Of a stretch of DNA of 64,000 nucleotides, positions 12,476-23,194 are shown in pieces. The stretch comes from Ochotona curzoniae (Eukaryota > Chordata > Mammalia > Lagomorpha > Ochotonidae). The notes under the pieces were generated by a model. That model had not been told where the DNA came from. It made no database searches and was given only the letters and a program-made list of their open reading frames with translations. Each line of letters begins with the position of its first letter. The stretch's first letter is position 1. The position numbers and the translations under genes are program-made. The stretch lies in the NCBI RefSeq assembly GCF_017591425.1, contig NW_024465885.1, forward strand, positions 45,751,001 to 45,815,000, given 5' to 3'.

Positions 12476-12974
12476 GGAACAGGATTCTAGAGCAATGGTT
12501 AAATTGTCTCATGGGATGTCAGCATTTCATATCAGAGTGCCTGCTTTTGAATTCCAATTCTTGTCTCACTCCTAGCTTCCTCTCAGAGAGGCCACTTCTG
12601 TCATGAAACTCAAGTGAGCCATCCAGAAGCCAGATGACAGAGCTGTCAGCAGCCTCATCATTGCATAAAGCAAATGCTCCATTCACACGTTTGCTTCAGG
12701 AAAAAAAAACACACACAAAAAAAACACGTGCTTGTTTGACAGAGAGCTACTCAGAGAAGGGAGGTTCAGAGAGAGATGCTTCATATTCACTATCCACCTG
12801 CCCTCACTTTCAGGACATTAGGCCAGGCCCAAATCCAGGAGCCATGACTGCTGCCTCCTGGGTGTGCAGTTGCAAAAGTTGGGTCAGGAATGGAAAGCAG
12901 GTGTTGCAAAATGGGGTGTTGGTAACCTAGCCACCATGCAAAATGCTTGCTCCCACACACATTCATTTGTTTAC

Positions 12975-13262
12975 TATAAACTGGCTAATAAACATGCACA
13001 ATAATCCTCTGTGATAGGTTATAAATACTTTTATACAACATTGCAATTACCCTACATTCCTGAATGTAAATCTATGGTAGGAACATGAGTGTCTTCATCT
13101 CTGTCAAACACGTGCCCCTGCTCTGACTGCTTTGACTCCCGCTGCAGTTTAACCAAGAGGCCACCAGGTTCACTTGTGATGCCTAGCACAGCTGAGCTCA
13201 GAGAGGCTAACGGCTGAGCAGAATCTAAACCCAGGCAGGAGACTTCAGAGCCTGCTAACAAT
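12975..13262 (-). mobile_element. MIR remnant, interrupted
   Basis: The plus strand shows reverse MIR pieces: 'aataatcctctgtgatagg' at the left, and further right 'ctgagctcagagaggctaac' and 'gaatctaaacccaggcagg'. About 120 bp of unrelated or diverged sequence separates them. Confidence 0.5.
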
Positions 13263-13312
13263 TCTCTGTGAATATGGTCTAGACTATAGGAAAGAACTGT
13301 TTAAAAATTCAT

Positions 13313-13661
13313 GGGCAGCACAGTGTGGCAGTCTAGCAGCTAAAGTCCTTGCCTTGCATGTATCGGGATCACATATGGGCGCCACACGTTCATGCTTATG
13401 TACCAATGGCCACACTTCCCATCCCTCCCTGCTTGTGGCCTGGGAAAGCAGTCGAGGACGGCTCAAAGCCTTGGGACCCTGCACCCACACGGGAGATCAG
13501 GAAGAAGCTCCTAGCTCCTGGCTTTGGATCAGCTCAGCTCTGGCCATTGTGGCCACTTGGGGAGTGAATTATCAGACAGAAGATCTTCCTCTCTGTCTGT
13601 CTTCCTCTCTGTATATTTGACTTTGTAATAAAAAAATAGATAAATCTTTTTTAAAAAAATA
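13313..13661 (+). mobile_element. Pika-type CSINE, full length
   Basis: Head 'agtctagcagctaaagtcc', then 'gatcacatatgggcgcc', 'cctgggaaagcagtcgagga', 'gggaccctgcacccacacgg', 'gccacttggggagtgaatta', 'agatcttcctctctgtctg' and an A/T-rich tail. 'ttaaaaattcatgg' just before and 'ttaaaaaaatacatgg' just after look like a target-site duplication. Confidence 0.92.
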
Positions 13662-13961
13662 CATGGAAAAATAGAATTGTAGATAAATTTGTTTTGGTGT
13701 GGAAAAAGTCAAATTTCATGCACATTTTTCTCATTATACATCACTCAATAGATAAAAGTTGAAAAATCATGATATCATCAACAAAAATGATAGCAACCTC
13801 CAAATTTAAAACAAAAATCTTCTTTTATGAGGACATACTATGTGCTGCACTTTCCAATGGCTAATTTTTACCCCATTTTTTGAATTAAAAAAAAAAAGAA
13901 AAGAAAAAATAGGCTGCATACGTTGCAAATGGTAGTTGGGGGCGTATCACCAGGTGATGGG

Positions 13962-14218
13962 AGGAAACGAGAGGGAAAGAGAGATGTTACCCACTGATTG
14001 ACTGCCCACATGCCCACAACAGCCAGCACTGGAAGGGTTGATGCCAGGGGTCAGGAGTGAGCCGCAGGGCCGGGAAGCGCTGCTCCCCAGGATACATCTG
14101 TGCAGGAAGCTGGGGCCAGGAGCCCAGCAGCTACAACTCAGAGTCAGACACTCACTTATGGAAAGATACAGGCATCTCACGTGAGGAATTCACTGCTGTG
14201 ACACATACCAGCCCCTAC
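13962..14218 (-). mobile_element. CSINE, old subfamily
   Basis: Plus strand: 'ccactgattgactgcccaca', 'tgcccacaacagccagcact', 'ccaggggtcaggagtgag', 'aggaagctggggccagg' and 'acataccagcccctac'. The order fits an old CSINE read in reverse; divergence is substantial. Confidence 0.65.
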
Positions 14219-16269
14219 AGCATCATCCGTATTTGCATTCGTTGTAACATAACCAAGGTGTGAGGAAAACAGATATCAGAAATTATTTCAGCCATGCAAC
14301 ATTAAACAGTGTGTTGTTTGGGGAGAGTCCTTGTGTGTGTCAGTATGTATGTATGTGTTGAGAGGGGTGTTTTCACGTTTTTAGCAAGTTTTTTGCCTTT
14401 TGCATTCATACGTAATGTTTCTGACAGAGCTTTTAAACCATTATGTATACATAATTACACGCACCTTTTGTAATTTCTCTACCTGCTCTTAAGGTTAAAG
14501 AAAGCACAGTTCCTTCCCAGAGTTCAAGTGACGAATCATCTGAATTTTCTTCACAGTGTTTGACATTGTCTTGTTATTTCAGTCCTCACCGTCATGGAAT
14601 GTTTTCCGTTTATTTTGTTTGTACACTTTGCTGGAAGCAGCGGTTAGCATTTCTACCTCCTGACACATTTTAAAGACGAAAGACTTCTGCTACATGAGGC
14701 TGGCTCGTATGCCTGGGGCCCGTTTCTTGCTAAAATGGTGACACCTACATTTATGGCTGGCTATTCGGGGGTAACAAGGCACTTGGTAAGGCTTCATTTA
14801 ATTCGTGCGTGATTCAGACGTGTCCAGACATTCGTCCTCAAGCTGTCTTCGAGGGCGGCAAGGATAAACAGTGCCTGGCCAGAAGTCCGTGCCTGCGTCC
14901 CCGCCCACTCGCCCTGCCTGCTGACCTCGGAGGAAATCCAGCCCCGCAGTTAACATCTGCGGGCCCATCAGCCAGGCTCAAGTGAAAGGTACTTAACGCA
15001 CGCGGCTCATTTTGCAAGGTTAGAGAGGATCGATAGGAGATGTGTTTAATGTGGTATTGCTATCACATCTATCACACTTTTAAAACTGAAATACCCGCGG
15101 TGGTGTATAATCTTAGTCTCACTATACAGAGAATGGGTTTAGTGTGAACTCCGAGAGCTATCATGTCTGTTACAGAGACATGCACCAAACTGGCGAGCCC
15201 TCTGAAATGTCACACCGGCGCTCTCTCTCTCTCTCTTTTCCTCCCTTCAAAAATTCTCTGTTCTCTGGCTTCCTACCTCCTCTCTTCTCTCTTGCTCTCT
15301 TTCCCTTCCCTCGTTGCCTCCTCTGGTTTTGGCCATGCTTCTCTTCAAGACTGTAACGGGCTCATAGGTGACAGCCAAGACCTCAGAAATCCACAAAAAC
15401 CCAACCATTTCCCTTGAACATGCGGTCATCAAGGAGCAGAGCTGCTTCAGCGCCAGCAGCTTACACTAGACCGTGTACTCTGGGACAAAGAGAAGCCTGT
15501 CTGGACAGAGCGAAACTAAGCTGCATATTGTTAAGCAGGCCACGAGGCAAAATTCTTTGTTGATTTTAATATATGGAAAAGAAGATGGGTGAATTAAGAG
15601 TAATAAGGTTGAGACTATAACATGGGTTTGTAGGGTGGTGGGGAAGCTCCAATTTTATAAGGAGGCATGTGTGGGAAACCTACTGACACAGAGAGCCAAG
15701 ATGGGAAAACAAGGGATCTGCTCTTGGTTAACCCATCTCTCCTCACATTAGCGCAAGGCAGCCGTGTGGTAATTCACCTCTCCAAGGACTTACCAGCAGT
15801 GTTTAGTATTTTTGGTTCAAGAATAACCAATACAGAGCAATCCAGCAACCTACCCCCCAATTCACCCCCGAGAGTGAGAGAAGTGATGGACTCAATTTGT
15901 TGTCCTGGAAACTTATTGATAATTACTGTTGTCACCATTTTCAGCCCAAATGACTGAACAGGAAATTGAATATCTGTGTCAGATTGCAAAAGACTATGTC
16001 GCCATGAATATCACAGAGCACTTGACCTAGACAACAGCAAGGGGTTGTTTCATGGTTCTAGAACAAGATAGCCAAGAGCAAGGTGTCAAGAGGGCTGACT
16101 CTCCCTGGGGCTGTAACAGAGGCCAGTCCACACTGCCCTTTCCTGGCTTCAGCTGGCTCAGGTGTTCTTCGGTTGCCACCTGGCATTCTTGCTCCATCTG
16201 CATAGCCCCTTTCATTCATAAATGTGTGCTTCCAAGTCCAGATTTCTTTTCTTTTCTCTTCTTTTTTTT
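14219..16269. other. Unique stretch containing a CpG-rich block
   Basis: No repeat or exon recognised. CpG density rises at about 14770-15120, roughly twenty CpGs in 350 bp, while the surroundings are CpG-poor (see findings). 15220-15345 is CT-rich. Open frames here (70-96 codons) have no recognisable domain. Confidence 0.45.
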
Positions 16270-16405
16270 ATGAACACAAAGTCACATTGCATTAGGACAC
16301 ATCCAGTCTTAGCTTGAACACCTGCAAAGACCTTGTTTTAAAATAAGGTCACCTTCGTCGATACAGGAGTTAGAGCATCAATATCTATAGACATAAAGTC
16401 TAGTA
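16270..16405 (-). mobile_element. MaLR-type LTR remnant (MLT1/MST-like)
   Basis: The plus strand shows 'gcaaagaccttgttttaaaa', 'taaggtcaccttcgtcga' and 'caggagttagagcatcaa'. This is the antisense arrangement common to ERVL-MaLR LTRs. Only the LTR 5' portion is recognised and no internal viral-like sequence is present. Confidence 0.5.
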
Positions 16406-17455
16406 ATAAGAGTCTTGCTTTAACATCCACATGTTGTCCTGCATCAAGTGATGGGTTAGTGTAGAAAAGCCACATGCAATGCTCTTTGACAACACCTTAA
16501 ATACCTCTGAGTTGAAGCACTTACTTGCCAAAATAAAAGTAACGGTTTCCTTATCTGACCGCTTGAAGAATGAGCTTTTCTTAGGAAACGGGACAAAGAT
16601 GTGACCAACACCATGATGTCAAAGTTCCAGCCCACTTAAAGCAGAGATCTCCCATGTCATGAGGGCTTAATTTGTTAATAGTCACTGTCCTTCATTTGGA
16701 AGCTCACCCAAATCTTGGAATTAATCTTAACTAACCTGCACTCTATTACATGGAAGAACTATTGTGTCTTTCATATAAGTGGTGAAATAATTTATTACCT
16801 TAGGACATGGGTATGCTACACACAAAATTGAGTCTGATGTAGAAAATGCCAGCCTAGGACATTTGCCACATCATCCAACAAGCCTTTCTCTAACTATGTT
16901 TCATGTATATATTAAAAATGCAAAAAACAAATATTTCCCCCAAGTTCGCTGAAACTATGGTATTCATTATTTAAGTATTGTGTTAGTATAGTTGTCAGGA
17001 ACCTAGAGAACATATCAGCATCATGTAATTCTTCAAGTCAATGCCTGTGGACTCAGGAATCTCTGGCAGATCGGGAGTGAGCCCGGATCCTTGCATGCCA
17101 ACACCTGGAAGGCTGCTTCCAAAGTACAGTGGCTAAACATCAGAGCCTCCTTGCCAGAACGATGCGCACTCTGTCGTACTACCTGATTTAAAATTGAAGT
17201 ATACATGTCAAAGTTTTCCAACTTAGCCATTTTGTCTGCACATTCAATAATGTCTAATGAATGCAAGCAACATATATAAAAACTGTTTCAAAAATAACCT
17301 TGCATGAGCAGTGATAATATTCCAAAAAGATTTCGTCAATTGCTTGTATTCTTGGCTAGCAAGTGACACACCTAGACCAGAGAAGAGGTTCCACTATCCA
17401 GTTCAGCTCCTGTTTATGTCATTCCAGTACTTTCCTACAAAATGCATGTGAAAGT
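16406..17455. other. Unique stretch
   Basis: No repeat, exon or RNA gene recognised. Confidence 0.35.
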
Positions 17456-17469
17456 TGGGCTTGTTATTT
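17456..17469. repeat. Target-site duplication, left copy
   Basis: 'tgggcttgttattt' immediately precedes the CSINE at 17470-17798. It is repeated exactly at 17799-17812. Confidence 0.9.
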
Positions 17470-17798
17470 ATTTTTTAAGATTTATTTATTTTTCTTGAAA
17501 AGGCAGATATACATAGAGTAAGAGAGAGAGAGAGGAAGATCTTCCATCCAATGATTCACTCTCCAAGTGGCCACAATGGCCAGAGCTGAGCAATCTGAAG
17601 CGAGGATCAGGAACTTCTTCCGGGCATCCCACATGGGTGCAGGGTCCCAAGGCTTTGGGCCGTCCTCGACTGCTCTCCCAGGCCACAAGCAGGGAGCTGG
17701 ATGGGAAGCGGGGCCGTGGGAATTAGAACTGATGCCCATATGGGATTCTGGTGCGTGTGAGGCAAGGACCTTAGCTGCTAGGCTATCATGCCTGGCCC
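17470..17798 (-). mobile_element. Young pika-type CSINE with perfect target-site duplication
   Basis: A full reverse CSINE on the plus strand: 'aagatttatttatttttc', a GA-rich block, 'ggaagatcttccatccaat', 'ccaagtggccacaatggcc', 'cccacatgggtgcagggtcc', 'gccgtcctcgactgc', 'gggagctggatgggaag', 'ttagctgctaggctatcatg' and 'cctggcc'. A perfect 14-bp duplication bounds it on both sides, supporting a fairly recent L1-driven insertion. Confidence 0.95.
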
Positions 17799-17812
17799 TG
17801 GGCTTGTTATTT
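17799..17812. repeat. Target-site duplication, right copy
   Basis: Exact copy of the 14 bases at 17456-17469. It directly abuts the 5' end ('ggcc') of the minus-strand CSINE. Confidence 0.9.
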
Positions 17813-17868
17813 TAAAAAGAGAGTGTTTCTCAGGTCTAAAGAAGAAGACTTTTTAAAACATAATTTTA

Positions 17869-18182
17869 GGGCCCAGCATGATGGTGCAGTGGTTGGGGTC
17901 CTCACCTTGCACTCCCAGGATCCAATATGGGTGCCGGTTCTAATCCCAGCAGCCCCACTTCCCATCCAGCTCCCTGCCTGTGGCCCGGGAAGGCAGTCGA
18001 GGACGGCCCAAAGCTTTGGGACCTGCACCCGTGTGGGAGACCCAGAAGAGGCTCCTGGCTTCGGAGCGGCATAGCATCGGCCGTTGCGCTCACTTGGGGA
18101 GTGAATCATCGGACGGAAGAGCTTCCTCTCTGTCTCTCTGTATATCTGCCTTTCCAATAAAAATAAAATAAATCTTTTTAAA
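17869..18182 (+). mobile_element. Pika-type CSINE, full length
   Basis: Begins 'gggcccagcatgatggtgca' and carries a B-box-like 'ggttctaatcc' at about 17937-17947, then 'ggaaggcagtcgaggacggc', 'gggagacccagaagaggc', 'cacttggggagtgaatcatc', 'agcttcctctctgtctctc' and an 'aataaaaataaaataaatct' tail. Flanking 'aaaacataatttta' and 'aaaataaaatttta' match at 12 of 14 bases, so are a probable target-site duplication. Confidence 0.93.
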
Positions 18183-18196
18183 AAAATAAAATTTTA

Positions 18197-18959
18197 AAAA
18201 CTTTTTTTTTATAATTTTAAACTAAAAAACATAAACTGCTATGAGAAAAGACTGAAGAAGGAAGCCACAGGTCTAACAGTGAGTGTATTTTCCTTCCCTC
18301 AGCTTCAGAGGGAATTGTTCCTTTGGGTGGAGAACACTGACATGCATGCTTCACTTGAGTTTGTTTGCAAACGGAGACCCCGAGAACCCTTTCCCTTGAG
18401 GGCCGTGTGGATCCCTCCATGCGCAGCGCCTGCCACTTTTGATGGACACTACAGCGAGTGAATGTCTGTGATTGTCCGCCATCTTCTGCTGCAAACAGTG
18501 ACAACATCAAATGTACTAAATCTCATTGGCTTTACCCTCACAATTCTCCGTAGTTAGTGTGGCCATTGTAAGAACTTCGGGAGAATTCTGGAGTTTGTTA
18601 AATTCCATGGCAATCTAAAGAGCCGCTATGCAATGTCTGGGCTGTCTCCACAGCTAGAGCTGGACAAAGGCACAAAGCTTTGTAGAAGGCCCATTGGTCC
18701 CCCTCCTGTTAGCCGCACCCAACTCCCACGCATCCTGCGCTGTCCTTCAATTCAGATGCTCCAAGTCATATACCACAGCATGGTCCCTTATCCAGAGACC
18801 CTCCTGGCTTTCCTGCTGTGATCTGAATCCTCTCACATCTACTTAGTGGGTTCTCTCCTAGCAACTGAATTAATCCAGTTCTCTCGCTGCTACTCATTTC
18901 TTCCAGATGCACTCGAGGTGAGGGAAGAAAGGAAGAGTAGCTAAGCACTTTGATTTAGG
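18197..18959. other. Unique stretch
   Basis: No repeat or exon recognised. Short open frames on both strands (at most 97 codons) have no domain signature. Confidence 0.35.
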
Positions 18960-19110
18960 GTCCCCAAGAACCCTGGCTTGAACTGACTGGATAAAGTCTT
19001 AGCCACTGGAATGGCAACTTCCTCATTTGTACAACGGAGACACTATTACTACAACTACTGTATCAAGGGAACAACTGTGCTTTGAAAATATCAATTATTG
19101 TTCATGACTG
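18960..19110 (+). mobile_element. MIR-like fragment
   Basis: 'cttcctcatttgtacaac' followed by 'ggagacactattactac', then 'atcaagggaacaact', resembles the MIR segment 'ctcatctgtaaaatggggat...'. It is weakly conserved. Confidence 0.4.
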
Positions 19111-19579
19111 TCAATACTTTACTTCTTAAATACGTCTTGTTAACTGCTTTCCTACCATCATATCATACATTTCTTTAAACTTTTACAATAAATAAGGCAT
19201 GAGGGATCAGTTGTTTTACGGCTGTCATGTAAAGATGGGAGAGAAAAGGAGTTTGTAAAGCTGCCTCACCGATTCCCAGCACCCGGGAATCTCTCTTAAG
19301 CCCCACGAATCAGTGAATTGATGTTTAGTTAATGAAATGACCATTAATTTAACTAGATCACAATCAGATGATCTCATCTCTGTTCCTGTCAATATCTGGG
19401 TAAAAGAGGACTTCCTTGTGGCTTTCGAGCTTTGACGTACTCTAGAAAATGTAGGGGAAACGGTGGCATTTCACTGTCCCCGGTATACAAAAGAAACGGG
19501 TACTGAGAGAAGCATCATTTACAAGAATCAGATTCTTCCAGAATAATCATCAATCTTTAAAGATATGAAATCATATGGT

Positions 19580-20030
19580 TTTTGTTTTAATTCTTTTTTA
19601 TTATTATTATCATACTATGATACAGTTCCATAGGCCTTGGGACTTCCCTTCCTTGCTCCCCAAATATCCTCCCTGCCCCCTGCCACTGAGTTCCTCTATA
19701 CTATTGCTATAGTACAGTTCTTCATAAACAGCCATATGTGCATCATTGCAGGCATGGACAATGGCACAGAGTCCAGAATCCTATTGTCAAGATATAGTTA
19801 ACAGTTTCATTGGGAATCCATATTTGATCTGGAAGTAGAAACGCATACTGCATTGTATCCTCACATCTGGATATGATAGTCTCCATTACACAGTTACTAT
19901 ACACCCCCTTAAATGAAAAGCCAGATTACAAAATCAACAACAGGAAGAAAAGTAGAAATCTAAAGCACCAATGAAGTTAAAACAACATGCCACTAGATCT
20001 GATAGTCTCCATTACACAGTTACTGTAATC
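19580..20030 (-). mobile_element. Lagomorph L1 3' UTR fragment
   Basis: Read on the plus strand it starts T-rich ('ttcttttttattattatt', the reversed poly(A)), then 'cataggccttgggacttcc', 'atcctattgtcaagatatag', 'aacagtttcattgggaatcc', 'gcatactgcattgtatcctc' and 'gatagtctccattacacag'. The same block order recurs at 37.8, 39.2 and 56.0 kb. The copy at 37.8 kb continues into recognisable antisense ORF2 sequence, which identifies the family as L1. A 25-bp segment is repeated inside the element. Confidence 0.8.
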
Positions 20031-20269
20031 CTGGTTCAGTAGACACTCTCTCTGCCCTTGCATCATTCAGAGGAAAATACCCTATTTCTTGATACTTTCA
20101 CACACTCCCCGGCTCAGCGCTGCCTACAGTGTCCCCCACACACCATGCTAGCTTCCAGGGGACAACGGCCGGGCATCTGGTCATCCACCAGGAGGTAAGG
20201 TGAGATTCCAGAGCCCGAGGACTCCGTCCTACGGAACCATCCCTACGTGCTGACGGCACATCGCAGGTT

Positions 20270-20490
20270 GTGACCCATATGTCTCACCAACCAGCTGTAC
20301 CTCAGTTGGGCTTCTATGACCGGTTTCCCAGAATGCATGCTTGAATGATTCACAGAACTCAAAGCTCTAACTTCCGCTTGTCAGCCGATTATGCAGAAAA
20401 TCACAGAGGATCTGGGTAGATAATTCAATGAAGTGCTACATCAGTGAAGGGCAATAAGATGAAGCTTCCATGGTATGGAGCTTTGTTCAT
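20270..20490. mobile_element. Possible ancient ERV LTR remnant
   Basis: 'gtttcccagaatgcatgctt', 'gaatgattcacagaactcaa' and a later 'gaagcttccatggtatgg' resemble a mammal-wide ERV-derived LTR that I cannot name with certainty. It lies between an L1 3' end and a MaLR LTR. The call rests on recall of sequence texture. Confidence 0.35.
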
Positions 20491-20505
20491 AAGAAAGCTA
20501 GTTAC

Positions 20506-20944
20506 ACATGCCTGTTGGTTACTACTGTAGCAAATTACCACAAATCTTCTGGCTCAAGATGACACAACCATATTCTACTATCATTCTTTGGCTCAGCGGT
20601 CTGAAGCAGGTTTCTTGGGCATCCTCAGGGAGCTTACATTCCTTCCTGGTGGCTCCAGGGGAGCATCTGTGGCTGTCTTTTTTATCTACCAAAGGGGCTT
20701 ACAAGGTGCACAACCTCCTCCTCTAGGGTGGAGCCGGTGCATCTCATATGGTTTCACTTTAAACTTTTCCTCTCCCCCTTCTTCTTCCGAGGACCTCGTG
20801 GCGATGCTGTACCCGGATGGATGGTCGTTAGCCACTTCCATTCCACCTGCAGCCTTCCTCTCCCTTCATCTTCTAAGGTGATAGATTCATAGCATCCTCA
20901 TATTGGGATGTGTCATCTGGGGGACATTATTCTGCCTCCCACAA
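20506..20944 (-). mobile_element. MLT1-type MaLR LTR
   Basis: On the plus strand: 'gtagcaaattaccacaaatc', 'ttccttcctggtggctccag', 'gggagcatctgtggctgtc', 'ccacttccattccacctgca' and 'gggacattattctgcctccc'. These occur in the order expected for an MLT1 LTR read in reverse (its sense start is 'tgtgg-aggcagaataatg'). It appears near full length. LTRs of this class carry old Pol II promoter and polyadenylation signals but encode nothing. Confidence 0.8.
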
Positions 20945-21737
20945 AATGTAACCTGCCTTAGCTTCACTGTTTTTCTGCCAGAGAAATTTAATTTGTTAAG
21001 ACTCAAAACAAGGCTAGTCCAACTAAACCTAAATGTTATGCTAATACTACAAACGGGTTGATTGGTCTGGGTGAAAATGCTGCAACTATTCTGGGACTCA
21101 TGAGAAAAACTTCCCTAACGCCCTCAGATTACAGAAGGGTTTTCTGTGGCAGAGTGACTCGGCTGACACTGAGCGACAAAGCCATCAACACGATGATCAA
21201 CACGGTGATCTCTCCCCAGCACATCTGCCCTTTGTGACACACCTTGTCATGACTGCTGCCAAAAGTGCTAACTTCTCCACAGTTCCGCAGGCTGCACTGG
21301 ACCCACAAAGAGAACCTGAGCTCAGTGGTGAAAACTCCAGAGAGATTCCAGGAAAAAAAAATCAATGGGAAAAGCCAACACATATTGTTAAAAATTCTAA
21401 ATGTAGAAAATACTTTGATCAGCATTCAAGATGTTACAAAAAAAATACTGTATGTGAAAGTGTTTCCAAGAGCTCCTCCATAGGATCGAAGGTGAACCAC
21501 AGTGCAACCATACCCACCTGCCTTTTAAGAAAATGGCTACCCAAAATCCTTGGCAGCCAGACTGTTTTTATGTACATAAAGCTTCCTCACAGATACTTCC
21601 AAAAAGCAAAAAAACAGCCCTGAGCACTTCTGTTTACTTGAACTTACGGAGAGAAAAACATCACAAGATAATATGGTAAAATTCACTAGAAATAACTTCA
21701 TGATGAATTTTGTTCTCTTGGTTTAAAAGGAGATTGT
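20945..21737. other. Unique stretch
   Basis: No repeat recognised. A 129-codon open frame on the plus strand (21234-21623), one of the two longest in the window, lies here. It is asparagine/lysine/serine-rich with no recognisable domain and no sign of splice-bounded conservation, so I do not call it a gene. Confidence 0.35.
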
Positions 21738-21990
21738 GTTGCTACCTGCGGTTTCACTCCCCAGATGGACACGTGCACTGGAGCTGAGCCTGGCTGAAAC
21801 CTGGAGCTCCGTCTGTGTCTCTCACATGGGTGGCAAGGCTGCAAGCACTTGCCATCCTCCATTGCTTCCCCAGGACATTAACTGGGAGCTGGATTGGAAG
21901 TGAACCAGTTGGGACACAAATCAGTGCCCATATGGAATGCCAGAGTCACAGGCAATGGCTTTACCTGTTATACCTCAAAGCTGGTCCTGT
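21738..21990 (-). mobile_element. CSINE, old subfamily
   Basis: Plus strand: 'tttcactccccagatggac', 'ctctcacatgggtggcaagg', 'ccccaggacattaactggga', 'gctggattggaagtgaacca' and 'agtgcccatatggaatgcc', the reverse of an older CSINE. The tail portion is missing. Confidence 0.72.
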
Positions 21991-22226
21991 GTGTGATCTT
22001 TCAATAATAGTGCTTAACATATAATGACCAAATCAGAGCAACTAGAGTTTTGGTACCATCACGTCGTGATTGGAATCTTCAAGCGCCTCTCTCCTTAGAA
22101 GATGTAAAATGTTATTGTGAGCTAGAGTCACTTCCCTGTGCTGGACAACACAGGGAATTTGCAATTTCTGCCTAACTCTAATTTGGTATTCATCTTCCAA
22201 CATCCTTTTTTTTCCACCCTCCCCTT

Positions 22227-22284
22227 ATCTATAAAACCCAAAGATAACCAGGAAGGAAAAAGTTGCAGTTCTTTCAAATTTCCT
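22227..22284 (+). repeat. 58-bp direct repeat, copy 1
   Basis: Matches 23706-23763 at 52 of 58 positions by direct alignment, without gaps. The core 'ataaccaggaaggaaaaa' is identical in both. Copy 1 lies just upstream of an antisense L1 fragment and may belong to it. Confidence 0.85.
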
Positions 22285-22329
22285 ATGCTAGTACTCATAT
22301 TTGTACATTCAGATCGACATTTTTTTTTT

Positions 22330-22712
22330 AACTTGCACACATAGGAAAAAACACAGGTCATTTATCTTCTGGTGCCCAGCTTATTACACTTTCCAGGTTA
22401 ATCCACATTATTATAAATGAAAGGATTCTCGGCTTTTCAAGTCCAGATAGCATCCCATTGCTCTAACATACCACGCTTTCCTCATTTTCCTAATCAGTTT
22501 ATCTGTGGATGGACTGCTGGGTTTATTCCACATCTTGGCTACTGTGGATAGGCAACAATAAACATGACAGCGCAGCTATCTTCTTCGATGTCATGATCTC
22601 GTAACTTTAGCACATTTGCCTCCAAACGGGATTACTGAGGCAGCATGAAGGTCTGTTTCTAGTCTTTAAAGGAATCCCCGTACTGTTTCCCACAGTGGTT
22701 GTACTCAGGTGT
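22330..22712 (-). mobile_element. Ancient L1 ORF2/3' fragment
   Basis: On the plus strand one reads antisense L1: 'cagcttattacactttccag', 'gtttatctgtggatggactg', 'tccacatcttggctactgtg', 'gcaacaataaacatgacagc', 'cccgtactgtttcccacag' and 'tggttgtact'. This corresponds to the reversed C-terminal ORF2 and adjacent 3' region. The frame is destroyed. Confidence 0.8.
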
Positions 22713-23175
22713 GGTGGAAGATTGTACTACGCCCTTCTCCATCTCCAGCAAGGGTTCCTGTACACACAGACAACAGCACAAGTGATGACATTTATGCCCA
22801 AGGTGTCGCCTGGAGAAGGGAGGACTGTCCTTCCTTTTAAGGCACCAAAAATCGGCAGTGATTGTAGAGTGGCTATATATGGTCACAAACTCAACAATAT
22901 TGAAAAAATGTGCCAAAATTCTCACAAATGATCTTCTGAAAATAGATGAACTGAAAATCAACACATCACCAAGGATTATTTAGACAACAGAGTGAAAATA
23001 TAATCTCTCAAATTTTCTGGAAAGCTGACAAAAGATACAATTTTAGAAATCTATACCTGTAACACATTTCTCTTGACGTAAGACAGAATGAAAATTACTT
23101 AACGGTTCCTTTTTCTAAAAAAAGTATGAAAACAAAAAGAGTAAAACAAAAGGAGGAGTAAATAACAACAATTAA
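22713..23175. other. AT-rich unique stretch
   Basis: Possibly the continuation of the decayed L1 to the left, but I see no clear signature. Confidence 0.3.
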
Positions 23176-23193
23176 AGAATTAGAATATATTGA
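23176..23193. repeat. Target-site duplication, left copy
   Basis: 'agaattagaatatattga' before the CSINE. The partner at 23515-23532, 'agaattgcaatagattga', matches at 15 of 18 bases. Confidence 0.75.
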
Positions 23194-23194
23194 C

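Noticed and set aside
17869..17960. tRNA-like sequence with a B-box
   Set aside because: It is the tRNA-derived head of a CSINE; the rest of the SINE follows directly. It is not an independent tRNA gene.
17482..18160. Cluster of overlapping open frames on both strands with similar Gly/Pro/Ser-rich peptides
   Set aside because: They all lie within two CSINEs. Similar peptides recur at 13.4, 23.3, 52.8 and 62.5 kb because the SINE recurs, not because of a gene family.
20190..20205. Good splice-donor-like word 'ggaggtaaggtgag' in a locally CpG-rich patch
   Set aside because: There is no accompanying open frame or acceptor that would make a convincing exon. Isolated donor matches are common by chance.
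21234..21623. 129-codon plus-strand open frame
   Set aside because: No domain, no sign of conserved splice sites, low-complexity Asn/Lys/Ser content, and a competing frame on the same strand. Not supportable as a gene without expression or conservation data.
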